64,000 nucleotides of DNA from JBEIGE01 sp040382055 (GCA_040382055.1 JBEIGE010000002.1:62001-126000), one strand, 5' to 3'. Counted from the first letter of the stretch, positions 15,825 through 24,812 are shown. Translations and numbers: made by a program. The notes: generated by a model from the sequence alone, not told the origin.

Positions 15825-16841
15825 TCACGGGTAAGAAAGCTTGACCTCCTTGGGGTTTTCGCGCACATAGTCGCGCACAATGGCCTCAAAACTCGCATCG
15901 GGTTGAAGGCAAAGTTGGCGGGCGCGTGCCGCGTCCATGCGTGAAGGCCAACTGGTCACGATGGCGGCAACTTTGGGGTCGAGAGTCCAGTCGATCAGCG
16001 CTGTGGCTGCTGGCCCCGCCACTTTTTCCAGTGCAGCCGCCATCTCGCGCGGTGTGGTGGTCAGCGCGGGCAGGTTGATGGCGGTGCGCGCGCCCCAGGC
16101 AGCGGCACTTGTCTGAAGGGCGCACATCAGGCCTTCAATCGTTCGCGCTGGCGAGGCCAGCGCCACCGGCGTATCGGCAGGCACCGGACAAACGCTGCGC
16201 ACACCCGCCAGAGGCTCGCGAATCATGCCGCTCAGAAAGCTGGAAGCCGCACCATTGGGTCGGCCCGGTCGCACACTGACGGTCATGAGGCGTACGTTGC
16301 GCCCCTGGACAAAGCCCTTGCGAGCATAGTCGGCCAACAGTTGCTCGCCCATGAATTTCTGGACGCCATAACTGTTTTGTGGTGTTGGAAGCGTGGTGTC
16401 GGTTATGACTGCGGGTAGCGGCTGCTCAGGCGTGTTGCCAAAGACTGCCAGCGAGCTGGAAAACACAAACAGGGGCTGGCTGCCCAGGGCGCGGCACCGC
16501 TCCAGCAACGCGCGCGTGCTGTCCAGGTTGCTGCGCATGCCCAGATCAAAGTCGGCCTCGCACTCGCCGCTCACTGCCGCAGCCAGGTGAACCACGGCAT
16601 GAGTCCCACTGGATACCACGTCCTGTGGCTGGTGGTTCAGCATGTCAAGCAGGTCGCCTGTCTGGACTTGCACGCGTGCATCGGCTGCCAAATCCGCCGG
16701 GGGGGCTACGCGGTCGACCAGCAGCAGACGGGTCATCGGCGTCGCAGCGGCGCCAGCAAGTTGGATAGTGCCTTGTTGCAGCAGCGCGCGTGCCAGGCGA
16801 ACGCCCAGAAATCCAGCACCACCGGTAATGACGATTTGCAT
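15825..16841 (-). CDS. denD: D-erythronate dehydrogenase (NAD-dependent epimerase family)
   Basis: 338 residues, extended short-chain dehydrogenase fold: dinucleotide motif ITGGAGFLGVRLAR at the N-terminus, the catalytic serine segment VFSSSLAVFG and YxxxK as YGVQKFMGEQ. The sequence SVRPGRPNGAASSFLSGMIR is typical of the DenD group as I recall it. DenD oxidises D-erythronate to 2-oxo-tetronate, the first step of the pathway completed by OtnK and OtnC. It lies 10 bases after ltnD and 64 before dctP. The family name is assigned from sequence resemblance plus the neighbouring otnK/otnC genes. Confidence 0.87.
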   Translation of the reverse strand: MQIVITGGAGFLGVRLARALLQQGTIQLAGAAATPMTRLLLVDRVAPPADLAADARVQVQTGDLLDMLNHQPQDVVSSGTHAVVHLAAAVSGECEADFDLGMRSNLDSTRALLERCRALGSQPLFVFSSSLAVFGNTPEQPLPAVITDTTLPTPQNSYGVQKFMGEQLLADYARKGFVQGRNVRLMTVSVRPGRPNGAASSFLSGMIREPLAGVRSVCPVPADTPVALASPARTIEGLMCALQTSAAAWGARTAINLPALTTTPREMAAALEKVAGPAATALIDWTLDPKVAAIVTSWPSRMDAARARQLCLQPDASFEAIVRDYVRENPKEVKLSYP

Positions 16842-16851
16842 GATTCAGCGC

Positions 16852-17760
16852 TTATGACTTGGTGGGTTCGGGCAAGGTGATGCCGGGAAAGATCTTGATC
16901 ACCGCGCTGTCGTCCTCTTTGGCAAATCCAGCGGTAGAAGCCTGCATGAACATCTGGTGCGCGGTGCTGGACAGTGGCAGCGGAAATTTGCTGGCACGCG
17001 CCATATCAAGTACCAACCCCAGGTCTTTGACAAAAATATCCACTGCCGACAGCGGTGTGTAATCGGCGGCCAACACGTGCGCCATGCGGTTCTCAAACAT
17101 CCAGCTGTTGCCCGCGCTGTGGGTGATGACTTCATACAGCGCGTTCGCGTCAACACCCTCGCGCAGACCCAGCGCCATGGCTTCGGCTGCCGCCGCAATG
17201 TGTACGCCCGCCAGGAGCTGGTTGATGACCTTGACTTTGCTGCCTGCTCCTGCGGAGTTACCCAGACGGTACACCTTGGCCGCCATGGCATCCAGCAGAT
17301 CGCCCACCACGGCATATGCCTCGGGTTTGCCAGCCGTCATCATGGTCATCTGGGCGCTGGCGGCTTTGGCAGCACCGCCGGAGATGGGCGCATCAAGATA
17401 ATGGATGCCCAGCGCATTCAGGCGTGACTCCATGGCCACCGACCAGGCAGGTTCGACGGTAGAGCACATCACAAACACGCTGCCCGGCGCCATAGTGCTG
17501 GCACAGCCGTTGCCTTCGCCGTTCGCACCAAACAACACCGCTTCGGTCTGCGCAGCATTGACCACCACAGAGATCACCGCCGTGCAACGGCTGGCCAGCT
17601 CGGCAGTTGAGGCGCAGGCCACACCACCGTCTTTGGCAAACGCTTGGGCGACTTCGCTGCGTACATCAAACACATGGGGCACATGGCCGGCACGCCGCAG
17701 CGATGTCGCCATACCCAGGCCCATGGCGCCCAAACCAATCACACCAACTTGCAATGTCAT
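16852..17760 (-). CDS. ltnD: L-threonate dehydrogenase (beta-hydroxyacid dehydrogenase family)
   Basis: 302 residues. N-terminal Rossmann motif GVIGLGAMGLGMATSL, substrate-binding DAPISGGAAKAASAQMTMM and catalytic lysine region GSKVKVINQLLAGVHIAAAAEA (lysine near residue 175) identify the 3-hydroxyisobutyrate/threonate dehydrogenase family. With denD and otnKC beside it the best call is LtnD, which converts L-threonate to 2-oxo-tetronate. A tartronate semialdehyde reductase cannot be ruled out from sequence alone. Lies 30 bases after the Bug-type binding protein gene and 10 before denD, on one transcript. Confidence 0.83.
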   Translation of the reverse strand: MTLQVGVIGLGAMGLGMATSLRRAGHVPHVFDVRSEVAQAFAKDGGVACASTAELASRCTAVISVVVNAAQTEAVLFGANGEGNGCASTMAPGSVFVMCSTVEPAWSVAMESRLNALGIHYLDAPISGGAAKAASAQMTMMTAGKPEAYAVVGDLLDAMAAKVYRLGNSAGAGSKVKVINQLLAGVHIAAAAEAMALGLREGVDANALYEVITHSAGNSWMFENRMAHVLAADYTPLSAVDIFVKDLGLVLDMARASKFPLPLSSTAHQMFMQASTAGFAKEDDSAVIKIFPGITLPEPTKS

Positions 17761-17790
17761 CTCTGTCTCGTTTCTCTTTTGGATATTTTT

Positions 17791-18762
17791 TTAATCAAGG
17801 GTGATGTTGGCATAAGCCGCCACACGTTTCCATTTGGCCGCGTCGGATGCCATGAAGGCGGCCATGGCACGGCTGTCCTGGTAGGCCGGATCGGCCCCCT
17901 GGCGCAGCATGGCCTCCGTCACCTCAGGTATTTTCGATACCGCTTCAAGCGCCTGCTCCAGCCGGCTGACCACTGCAGCCGGGGTGCCTGCCGGCACGGC
18001 CAGACCAAACCAGGCGCTGACATCAAAACCGGGTATGCCGGCCTCGGCCATGGTGGGCACGTTGGGCAGTGCCTTGCTGCGCTGTGTAGAAGTTACAGCC
18101 AATGCGCGAACCGTACCCGCCTGAATTTGCCCCATGGCGGGTGGCACATTGTCAAACATCATGTCGATTTCGCCCGCCAGCAATGCATTCATGGAGGCGG
18201 CCGATCCCCGGTAAGGAATGTGGGTGATGAAAGTACCTGAGCTGCTTTTATAAAGTTCCGCCGACAGATGCAAGGACGTTCCGTTGCCATTGGAGCCGTA
18301 GTTGAGTCTGCCAGGCTGAGCCTTTGCAAGATCGGTCAACTCCTTGACGCTGGTGATTTTGCTGCTGGACTTGACCAGCAACACATTCGGCACACGACCC
18401 ATCAGGGCCACCGGTGAAATTTGCTCGGGCTTATAAGGCAAGTTTTTGTAAAGCGCGGGACTGATGGTCAAGGGAGGAGATGCCAGCAACAGTGTGTAGC
18501 CATCGGGCTGAGCCCGGGCAGCTTCTGCGGCACCTACATTGCCCCCCGAACCCGCCTTGTTGTCAACCACTACCGTCTGACCCAATGTTTGAGTCAGCCT
18601 GGGAGCGATCAGGCGAGCCATGTTGTCGAGCAACCCGCCGGGCGGAAACGGAACCACCAGACGGATAGGCTTGGTCGGCCAGCTTTGGGCCAGCAGCAGC
18701 GCGGGAGCGGCCAGCAAAGCTGCGGCCGTGGATTGAAGAATTCTTCGTCGCTGTAAGGTCAT
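17791..18762 (-). CDS. Orphan Bug/TctC-family periplasmic binding protein
   Basis: 323 residues from ATG 18760-18762, chosen because AGGAG lies just upstream; the frame extends to 18861 but without such a site. It starts with a twin-arginine-like signal (RRRILQSTAAALLAAPALLLAQS) and has the Bug landmarks WPTKPIRLVVPFPPGG, VDNKAGSGGNVGAA and YGSNGNGTSLHLSAELY. Bug proteins bind carboxylates for tripartite tricarboxylate transporters, but no TctA/TctB genes are present; the cluster's actual transporter is TRAP type. It may serve as a sensor or use a transporter elsewhere. First structural gene of the leftward acid-sugar cluster, downstream of the GntR regulator. Confidence 0.88.
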   Translation of the reverse strand: MTLQRRRILQSTAAALLAAPALLLAQSWPTKPIRLVVPFPPGGLLDNMARLIAPRLTQTLGQTVVVDNKAGSGGNVGAAEAARAQPDGYTLLLASPPLTISPALYKNLPYKPEQISPVALMGRVPNVLLVKSSSKITSVKELTDLAKAQPGRLNYGSNGNGTSLHLSAELYKSSSGTFITHIPYRGSAASMNALLAGEIDMMFDNVPPAMGQIQAGTVRALAVTSTQRSKALPNVPTMAEAGIPGFDVSAWFGLAVPAGTPAAVVSRLEQALEAVSKIPEVTEAMLRQGADPAYQDSRAMAAFMASDAAKWKRVAAYANITLD

Positions 18763-18921
18763 GGAGATCTCCTGATGAGCCAAAGGCTGGTTCCAGTTGG
18801 TTGGTTCAATAGGGGTCAGTAGCAAATGCTTTTTCATAAAGTCTTTCGTCGTCGACGTCACACCTCACCCCGACATGAGTAAGGTCATCATACAACTTTG
18901 GGCCTCAGAAACTCTCGGGAC

Positions 18922-19716
18922 TTACCCCGAGGCCCGAGGTTCAATAAGGCCGGATGGCCCTGCCAACAGTGGCCTTGCCAGCGCAACGCCTTCCTGCTGC
19001 CAGAAAGCCGGGTCCGCCTGCTCAATGCGCACGATGGCGTTGTTCATGTGCCGGGCCGCAGCCAGGCGGGCAGCGTCTGCATCGCCCCCCTCAATGGCCA
19101 GTGCGATGGCCTGATGCTCTTGTTTGACCTGCTGCACAAAATCACTGCGCCGCGACTCATTGGCCCGTGTGACCTGGGTTGCGCCACGCAGGAACTGCCT
19201 GAGGTAATCCAGGGTGCTGATCAAGAATGGGTTCTTGGCAGCGTCGGCAATCGCACGGTGGTAATTGACGTCTTCCTCAACCCCATCACCACCGGCTTTG
19301 ACGGCTTTGTCCAGCGCTGCAATCGATTGACGGATGCGCTTGAGGTCCTTTGCGTTGCGCCGTGTCGCAGCCAGTCCGGCCACTTCGGCCTCAAGGGCAC
19401 GGCGTACCTCGACCATCTGGATGACCGCTTGTTTGGACAGGCTGGAGCGGGCGTCAAAGTTAAGCGGTGAAAAGCTGGCTGCTTTGACAAAGACGCCACT
19501 GCCCTGGCGGGATTCAAGCAAGCCCAATGATTTGAGCCTGGAGACGGCTTCACGCACCACCGTGCGGCTGACGCCAAACTGCTGCACCAGAACGGCTTCT
19601 GTTGGCAATTTGTGACCCTCTACCCAGCGGCCGGATCTGACCTCCTGGGCCAGCGTCTCTGCCACCTGATCGGTCAGCAGAACGCCAGGCACGGATTGAA
19701 GGAATTGACTGGCCAT
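18922..19716 (-). CDS. GntR-family (FadR/FCD) regulator of the acid-sugar cluster
   Basis: 264 residues from ATG 19714-19716; a TTG start at 19753-19755 would add 13 residues and cannot be excluded, since neither has a clear ribosome site. Winged helix-turn-helix: LTDQVAETLAQEVRSGRWVE, KLPTEAVLVQQFGVSRTVVR, EAVSRLKSLGLLESRQGSG. The rest is an all-helical FCD ligand domain with EVRRALEAEVAGLAA, DVNYHRAIADAAKNP (metal-binding Asp/His) and a late EHQAIALAIEGGD histidine. FCD regulators usually respond to a small carboxylate, here plausibly 2-oxo-tetronate or threonate. Same strand as and directly before the Bug gene (159-base gap holding the cluster promoter). Confidence 0.88.
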   Translation of the reverse strand: MASQFLQSVPGVLLTDQVAETLAQEVRSGRWVEGHKLPTEAVLVQQFGVSRTVVREAVSRLKSLGLLESRQGSGVFVKAASFSPLNFDARSSLSKQAVIQMVEVRRALEAEVAGLAATRRNAKDLKRIRQSIAALDKAVKAGGDGVEEDVNYHRAIADAAKNPFLISTLDYLRQFLRGATQVTRANESRRSDFVQQVKQEHQAIALAIEGGDADAARLAAARHMNNAIVRIEQADPAFWQQEGVALARPLLAGPSGLIEPRASG

Positions 19717-20262
19717 GTGGGAATTGATGAGCTTTAGCGAGGGAGTGAAACGCAAAACATAGCACTACTTGTCATGATATTGGGTATGTTTTAACACTTG
19801 TAGATGGCAGGAGACGCATCACCGGCATGTGACCTCTTGGCGTGCTCAAGTGAAGCTTATAAAGTGGTGGACCAACATAATATTTCCTTTGTCGTTTGAT
19901 CCTGACCCGGACTTGCTATATCAGTCAACCAAAAACGGAGATTCTCTCTTGCAGTTTGGACGCCCGGTAGCAGACATTCAAAAGTGAAAGCGGTTACATG
20001 GCTTGAGCGACTGAAATGAAATCCAAGGCAGACGCTCGCCATGGATGGCTTACGGGCAATCAACTTCTTAAGTCGTTGAAAACCAAACCAAAAGGGAACC
20101 CCCTTTCTTGTTTGCTAAGTGCAGATGAACTATGCAGTTTGCTATGCTTTGCGACCGTGGGCAATTGCACCCATCATGTACAAACCTGAGAGCACCTCTA
20201 AAGCGGGTCACTGAATGAAGGGCCGCCACTGCGCAGGTATCTCCAGGAGCGCAAAGGCGGGA
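19717..20262. other. 546-base gap without a supported gene
   Basis: Between the GntR regulator and the outer-membrane gene. The right part near 19720-19800 should hold the regulator's promoter. No frame gives a protein I can recognise, and I find no clear transposon end, tRNA or long inverted repeat. A short element TGGTGGACCA at 19865-19874 resembles a GntR-type half-site pair but has unusual spacing. Mostly unexplained. Confidence 0.5.
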
Positions 20263-21036
20263 TCAAAAAGAACGACGCACGCCCACTGTTAGCGATTGAA
20301 CGCGAGCAAAGTTGTAAAGAGTGTCGTTATTCGCGCCACCATCCAGGACACGGTAACCTGCGCTGACCGCCCAATCACGGTCGATAGCTAACTGAGCACG
20401 CAATGAGAAATCAATCGCATGGCCTTGCTGCGAACCCAAAGCATCCACGTCACCCAACAGGCTTAACCGATCGCTAATTCGGTGCTCAGCGGATGCATGT
20501 AACAGCGGCACTAGACCTATATTCGACCGACTGGCCGAAACACCAGGTTGTGAGAGTGCAATGCTGGCATCGCGCACCAAGCCCGTTAAGCCCAGACGGA
20601 TAGTGGTGTTGGCGTTTTGGTAAACGGGGGTGCGCCAGGACAGGCGGTACGTGTCGAATCGGTAGCTGACACTGGTCTCGGGCGCACCTGCAAAGCTTGC
20701 GCCTTGAAACCCCACGGTCTGCCCCAGCGGTGCCGAACCTTTAAAAGTGATGGGTGCGTAGACCGCAAGCCACTCGGCACCACTGGCAGTGGGAAGACGA
20801 AGGGTGATTCGCGCCGTGCTTTGGGTGGTTTCGGTGCCAACAATGCGCGCCAGATCGAAACGGGTTGCCGTGGCGTCATTGGGCGACTGCAAGTCATTTT
20901 GCTTGAGCTGTGCTGCGCCTAATTCGAACTCCAAAGAAGTACGCGCGACTTTGTCCGACTCGCTTGCCTGTGCGTTAGCCATGAATGAAAAGCCGGTCAT
21001 CAAGAGTCCGGCAATCGTCAATATAGAGGTTTGCAT
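20263..21036 (-). CDS. Predicted outer-membrane beta-barrel protein
   Basis: 257 residues from ATG 21034-21036, which starts a normal signal peptide (TSILTIAGLLMTGFSFMANAQA); an upstream in-frame extension to 21285 overlaps the next gene and is not credible. The mature part alternates short hydrophobic strands with polar turns (STARITLRLPTASG, ETSVSYRFDTYRLSWRTP, TTIRLGLTGLVRD) and ends in VGVRRSF, a C-terminal phenylalanine signature of barrel proteins inserted by BamA. No enzyme motif seen. It is 44 bases downstream of the CopD-like membrane protein gene on the same strand, so possibly cotranscribed. Confidence 0.7.
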   Translation of the reverse strand: MQTSILTIAGLLMTGFSFMANAQASESDKVARTSLEFELGAAQLKQNDLQSPNDATATRFDLARIVGTETTQSTARITLRLPTASGAEWLAVYAPITFKGSAPLGQTVGFQGASFAGAPETSVSYRFDTYRLSWRTPVYQNANTTIRLGLTGLVRDASIALSQPGVSASRSNIGLVPLLHASAEHRISDRLSLLGDVDALGSQQGHAIDFSLRAQLAIDRDWAVSAGYRVLDGGANNDTLYNFARVQSLTVGVRRSF

Positions 21037-21080
21037 AGGGTGAGGTTGGGATTGGCAGTTAAGCTTGACAGTGCTCTGCG

Positions 21081-21578
21081 TCAGCGCACCAAGCGCACTG
21101 CGGCGATGGCCAGCCAGCCTAAAACGAAGTTGGTAACCATCCAGATGTGCACTTGAGCGGCAGCCTTGCCGGCCAAGGTCAAATCCTGATCGTCCATCGC
21201 CCGTCTGAATTTCGTGTAGGCACCCCAGTAGATATAAGCAAAAATTACCATCATAAACAGGCCTAACACCAGCATCAAATTCCACCCAAGCGGCACGCCA
21301 CCTTGCCCGGTAGCTGCTTTGACTGTTCTAAAGGCCGTGGTGTAAAGGTTGGTACCTGTGATGAACAGGGCGACGATAGCCACCAGGACGATGGGGAAAA
21401 AGCGTTTCCACGCAGCCCCCATCAACATAAGGCGCTCTGGTGGCTGCAACAGTGCAACTGCTGCGGGTCGCAATGCCAGCAGCATGAACCCCATACCGCC
21501 CATCCAGAAGATGGCCGCTACCAGATGAATCAGTTTGACTACATCAATCACGCTTGCTGAATCCCAGAAAGCATCCAC
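21081..21578 (-). CDS. CopD-like integral membrane protein
   Basis: 165 residues with four hydrophobic segments (VVKLIHLVAAIFWMGGMGFM, FPIVLVAIVALFITG, LMLVLGLFMMVIFAYIYW, MVTNFVLGWLAIAAV). The first segment with HLVAAIFWMGG and the third with an aromatic run match the CopD/DUF2269 type inner-membrane family, some of which handle copper or haem; histidines near segments 1 and 4 could bind metal, but a function is not established. Start uncertain: the ATG 21576-21578 overlaps the Tim44-like gene by 31 bases, and a GTG at 21549-21551 overlapping that gene's TGA (GTGA) would give 156 residues and fit translational coupling. Confidence 0.68.
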   Translation of the reverse strand: MDAFWDSASVIDVVKLIHLVAAIFWMGGMGFMLLALRPAAVALLQPPERLMLMGAAWKRFFPIVLVAIVALFITGTNLYTTAFRTVKAATGQGGVPLGWNLMLVLGLFMMVIFAYIYWGAYTKFRRAMDDQDLTLAGKAAAQVHIWMVTNFVLGWLAIAAVRLVR

Positions 21579-22468
21579 CCGTTGTTGCCCCGGCGTGACT
21601 TCATCAAATGCCAGACCTCGCTGAAAAATTCATCCGGCCCGTGGGTTCCATCGTGAATCACACCTGTAAAACGCACGCTCACCAAATAGCGGTCTGCGTC
21701 TTCATCTACCTCAATCACTTCTGCATTGATGCTGACCACGTCGGTTTTCTGAATCGTGTTTCCACGGTCTGCGAGTTCCATCTTGAGCTCGGCAAACATC
21801 TCGGGCGTGGTGAATTGACGGATTTCATCCAGATCTCCCATATCGTTGGCGGCTTGCAAGCGAATAAAGTTGACCTTGGCGTTTCGCTCAAAACCAGCAG
21901 TGTCAAAGTCAGCGGGAATCCGGCTTGTGGTTCTGCTTTCACCAACACCTGAGCCAATAGCCGAACCGATGCTACTGTTACCACTTGCCGGCATCAATAC
22001 TTTATAAGCAGGTGCATTTTGCCCCGTGCTGTTATTGGTATCTCGTGCCGTTGCAGAGATCAAATGCGCGTACTGCAAGCCTCCTGGCCCAGTCGCGTTG
22101 GACTTTTGCGCGGCGGCACGCTTGCGCATAAAGAAGCCAACGGCCACCATGACGGCTGCAGCCAGCAAACCAATCATCACCATGTTTGCCAACTCTTCAC
22201 CAAAGCCCATGTGCGATGCCAAAGCGGCTAAACCCAAGCCAGCAGCAAGACCAGCTATGGGGCCCATCCAAGAACGGGAGGCTGCTGCTGCGCCGGCGGT
22301 CGGGGTTGCAGCTGCAGATGCAGCCGCAGGCGCTTTGTCGGGTGTTGCTTGGCGTTGCGTGCCCATGGATTTGCCTGAGCCCATGCGTTTTGCAGCTTCA
22401 GCTTCCATGGCCACGGTTGAAAGACCGACGGTAAAGACCAAGGCCAAGACAGATAGCAAACGTTTCAT
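21548..22468 (-). CDS. Tim44-domain inner-membrane protein
   Basis: 306 residues: signal-like N-terminus (LLSVLALVFTVGLSTVAMEAEA), a low-complexity Ala/Thr/Pro linker, two hydrophobic segments (GPIAGLAAGLGLAALASHMG and MVMIGLLAAAVMVAVGFFM), then a soluble C-terminal Tim44-like domain (NFIRLQAANDMGDLDEIRQF, FTGVIHDGTHGPDEFFSEVW). The family is common in betaproteobacteria but its role is not well defined; the mitochondrial namesake binds membranes during import. The stop overlaps the start of the CopD-like gene, so the two are probably cotranslated. Good evidence it is real, function unknown. Confidence 0.85.
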   Translation of the reverse strand: MKRLLSVLALVFTVGLSTVAMEAEAAKRMGSGKSMGTQRQATPDKAPAAASAAATPTAGAAAASRSWMGPIAGLAAGLGLAALASHMGFGEELANMVMIGLLAAAVMVAVGFFMRKRAAAQKSNATGPGGLQYAHLISATARDTNNSTGQNAPAYKVLMPASGNSSIGSAIGSGVGESRTTSRIPADFDTAGFERNAKVNFIRLQAANDMGDLDEIRQFTTPEMFAELKMELADRGNTIQKTDVVSINAEVIEVDEDADRYLVSVRFTGVIHDGTHGPDEFFSEVWHLMKSRRGNNGWMLSGIQQA

Positions 22469-22572
22469 AGAAATTTCCTAAAAATATGAAAGAACAGGCG
22501 TCAGAATAGGCGTAAAAATGATCTTAATAAACCAGTATTTAAATGAAAAATACTTCGCAAAAGAAGGAGTGT

Positions 22573-23457
22573 TTAAAGCACTGGCTCCAGTAGGCGGTGC
22601 ACCAGCGGGTGATGCACCCTCTTTTCGGTGCCAATCGCAAAAAAATGCTCGGTCACGCCTTCGCAGAGGCCCAAACGCTTTGTTGCGTAGTGGGTTAGCA
22701 AATCGTTGTGAACCCATTCCGCGGCCGGGAATACACCCATGCCGCTGGCACCAAAGGTTTTGAGCAGGGCGCTGTCTTCGAACTCACCCACAATATGTGG
22801 CCGGATGGCATGCTGCACCAGCCAGCTGTCAAGACGCGCTCGCAATGCGGTGTGTGAAGTTGGCAGCAACATGGGCACATCTGCCAAGCTTTGGGGGAAG
22901 TTCTTGACGGCTCTATCGACGAGGGCTTTAGAACCGTACCAGGCGATGGAGGATGACCCCAAGCGATGACTGTAGAGCTTGATGTTGGGGTTGGCCGGGG
23001 CTGGACGATCCGACAACACAACGTCCAACCGGTGCAGCGCCAGATCGCCCAGCAGTTCGTCAAACTCTCCTTCGTGGCACAGTAGCCTCAAATGGGGTTC
23101 AGTGATCACGGGTTGGAGCAGGCGGTGCACGACAAGCTTGGGCAAGCCGTCGGAGATGCCGATGGCCAAGCGGACGTTAGGGGTACTGACAGCGTCGCGT
23201 ACCAACGCAGGCAGATTTTCACCAAGCCGAAAAATCTCATCTGCCTGCTGCATGGCAGCCAGTCCCGCCTCCGTTAGCGCCAACCCGCGCCCAGCCGGTT
23301 TGAGCAGGGTATAGCCCAGCGAACGTTCCAGTTCACGAACCTGGGCACTGACAGTTTGTACCGCCATGTCCAATTTGTCGGCGGCCCGTGAGATGCCGCC
23401 TTCTTTTGCCACAACCCAAAAATAATACAGATGCTTGTAATTGAAGGGGGTTTTCAT
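22573..23457 (-). CDS. LysR-family regulator, NhaR-like
   Basis: 294 residues from ATG 23455-23457 (weak GAG site upstream; the frame runs on to 23511 without support). The N-terminus NYKHLYYFWVVAKEGGISRA followed by the helix-turn-helix ADKLDMAVQTVSAQVRELER is characteristic of the NhaR branch of LysR regulators, which in enterobacteria activates the sodium/proton antiporter nhaA. No antiporter is nearby, so the target is unknown. The effector domain spans residues 90-290. It is divergent from the small zinc-ribbon gene (101 bases between starts), a plausible shared control region; the gene is leftward, ending 104 bases from the Tim44 gene. Confidence 0.82.
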   Translation of the reverse strand: MKTPFNYKHLYYFWVVAKEGGISRAADKLDMAVQTVSAQVRELERSLGYTLLKPAGRGLALTEAGLAAMQQADEIFRLGENLPALVRDAVSTPNVRLAIGISDGLPKLVVHRLLQPVITEPHLRLLCHEGEFDELLGDLALHRLDVVLSDRPAPANPNIKLYSHRLGSSSIAWYGSKALVDRAVKNFPQSLADVPMLLPTSHTALRARLDSWLVQHAIRPHIVGEFEDSALLKTFGASGMGVFPAAEWVHNDLLTHYATKRLGLCEGVTEHFFAIGTEKRVHHPLVHRLLEPVL

Positions 23458-23558
23458 GCTCAGTTTTTTTGAGAACTTAGGTGAGAAATTATCTGCTTTT
23501 TTAGTATGCAAATTACTCCTATCGTTCAGTCTCCTAAATCAATTCAAGGAGAAATCAT

Positions 23559-23837
23559 TTGAAATGCCCTAGCTGTACCGACACCACACTGGTCATGACC
23601 GATCGCAAGGGAGTTGAAATTGATTACTGCCCCGCTTGTCGCGGCATCTGGCTTGACCGGGGTGAATTGGACAAGTTGCTGGATCGGGCTGCCACTCTCG
23701 CGGCACCCGCCGCTGTTGCGACTGCGCCAATGTCAAGAAGCCACCACCGATCCGATTTTGAAGACTCTGATTACAGAGACGGACGCCGTCAATCGCGTTC
23801 TTACAAAAAGTCGTGGTTAAGTGAAATCTTTGACTGA
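23559..23837 (+). CDS. TFIIB-type zinc-ribbon small protein
   Basis: 92 residues starting at a TTG (23559-23561), fixed by an AAGGAG at 23546-23551 with 7-base spacing. The N-terminal 45 residues form a zinc ribbon: CPSCTDTTLVM and DYCPACRGIWLDRGELDKLL, four cysteines in two CxxC pairs. The C-terminal half is polar and rich in Arg, Ser, Asp and His and ends in WLSEIFD. Members of this family are found in many betaproteobacteria; their role is not established, and metal or nucleic-acid binding is the usual guess. Divergent from the NhaR-like gene. Confidence 0.8.
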   Translation: MKCPSCTDTTLVMTDRKGVEIDYCPACRGIWLDRGELDKLLDRAATLAAPAAVATAPMSRSHHRSDFEDSDYRDGRRQSRSYKKSWLSEIFD

Positions 23838-24059
23838 GGCCTGAGATGGACCAATGCAAAGCTTCTTCGATCCGGCCATTATGTTTTTGTATGTGGCAAC
23901 CTGGCCGTTTCGTTAACGTTGAATTAAGGAATACTGGCCCAAGTATTTCGGTTTCTCTAAATGTATGTTCTGATGACTTCGGTCATCAAGGACGGCACAC
24001 CATCAGCAATCGGGTCTTCTGGCGCGGGCCGGCGATTCTCAACTTCAAAGGTGCGTGAT

Positions 24060-24812
24060 ATGTTCGAGTGGCTTTCTTCTCCGGAAGCATGGGTGGCTTT
24101 GGGAACACTCGTGGCGTTGGAGGTGGTCCTCGGCGTTGACAACATCATCTTCATCAGCATCTTGGCGGGAAAACTGCCTGAGCATCAGCGTGCGAAAGCG
24201 CGGCAGATTGGTATTGCAGTGGCTGCGATAAGTCGCCTTGGTCTCTTGTTTGCGATTGCATGGATTGTTTCGCTAACCCAGCCCGTGTTTGATTTTTGGA
24301 ATAATGATTTTTCATGGCGAGACCTGATTCTCATTGGTGGGGGAGTCTTCCTTATCGCCAAAGCAGTCACTGAAATGCACAACAAGCTGGAAGGTCCTGA
24401 CACCTCATCTGGACCTGTCAAGCAAGCTGTATTTGCGGTTGTTATTTTGCAGATCATGGTCCTTGACATGGTGTTTGCATTGGACTCGATCATTACTGCG
24501 GTGGGCATGACGTCATATGTCAGCATCATGGTGATTGCAATTTTGGTCGCCACCGGTGTAATGGTGTTTCTCGCCAAAGCGATTCACGAGTTCGTACAAA
24601 GGCACCCTACCGTCAAGATTCTGGCGTTGTCGTTCCTGCTGTTGATTGGCGTTGTACTTATTGCAGATGGCATGGGTCAAGCTGTTCCCAAAGGTTACTT
24701 GTACTTCGCGATGGCTTTTGCAATGTTTGTAGAAATTATGAATATCCGGTTTCGAAAAGTTAGTTCGCTTCCAGTGTCTTTGCACGAGGTCATTCGAGGC
24801 CCCAATGCTTGA
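24060..24812 (+). CDS. TerC-family integral membrane protein
   Basis: 250 residues started at ATG 24060-24062; the longer frame from 23961 adds a non-membrane segment that looks spurious. Seven to nine hydrophobic segments and the TerC hallmarks VLGVDNIIFISILAGKLP near the N-terminus and MVLDMVFALDSIITAVG in the middle (acidic residues within membrane). TerC proteins export manganese or calcium, and some load metal onto secreted proteins. They are often controlled by a yybP-ykoY manganese riboswitch, but I did not find its core in the 222 bases upstream. Ends at VIRGPNA. Stands alone between a small zinc-ribbon gene and a barrel-like gene. Confidence 0.85.
   Translation: MFEWLSSPEAWVALGTLVALEVVLGVDNIIFISILAGKLPEHQRAKARQIGIAVAAISRLGLLFAIAWIVSLTQPVFDFWNNDFSWRDLILIGGGVFLIAKAVTEMHNKLEGPDTSSGPVKQAVFAVVILQIMVLDMVFALDSIITAVGMTSYVSIMVIAILVATGVMVFLAKAIHEFVQRHPTVKILALSFLLLIGVVLIADGMGQAVPKGYLYFAMAFAMFVEIMNIRFRKVSSLPVSLHEVIRGPNA

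Noticed and set aside
19865..19874. TGGTGGACCA as a GntR-type operator
   Set aside because: FadR-type sites usually have three bases between TGGT and ACCA; here there are two, and it is about 150 bases from the regulator start. Too weak to claim.
23838..24059. Possible yybP-ykoY manganese riboswitch upstream of terC
   Set aside because: I looked for the conserved core and long hairpins in the 222 bases upstream and did not find them.
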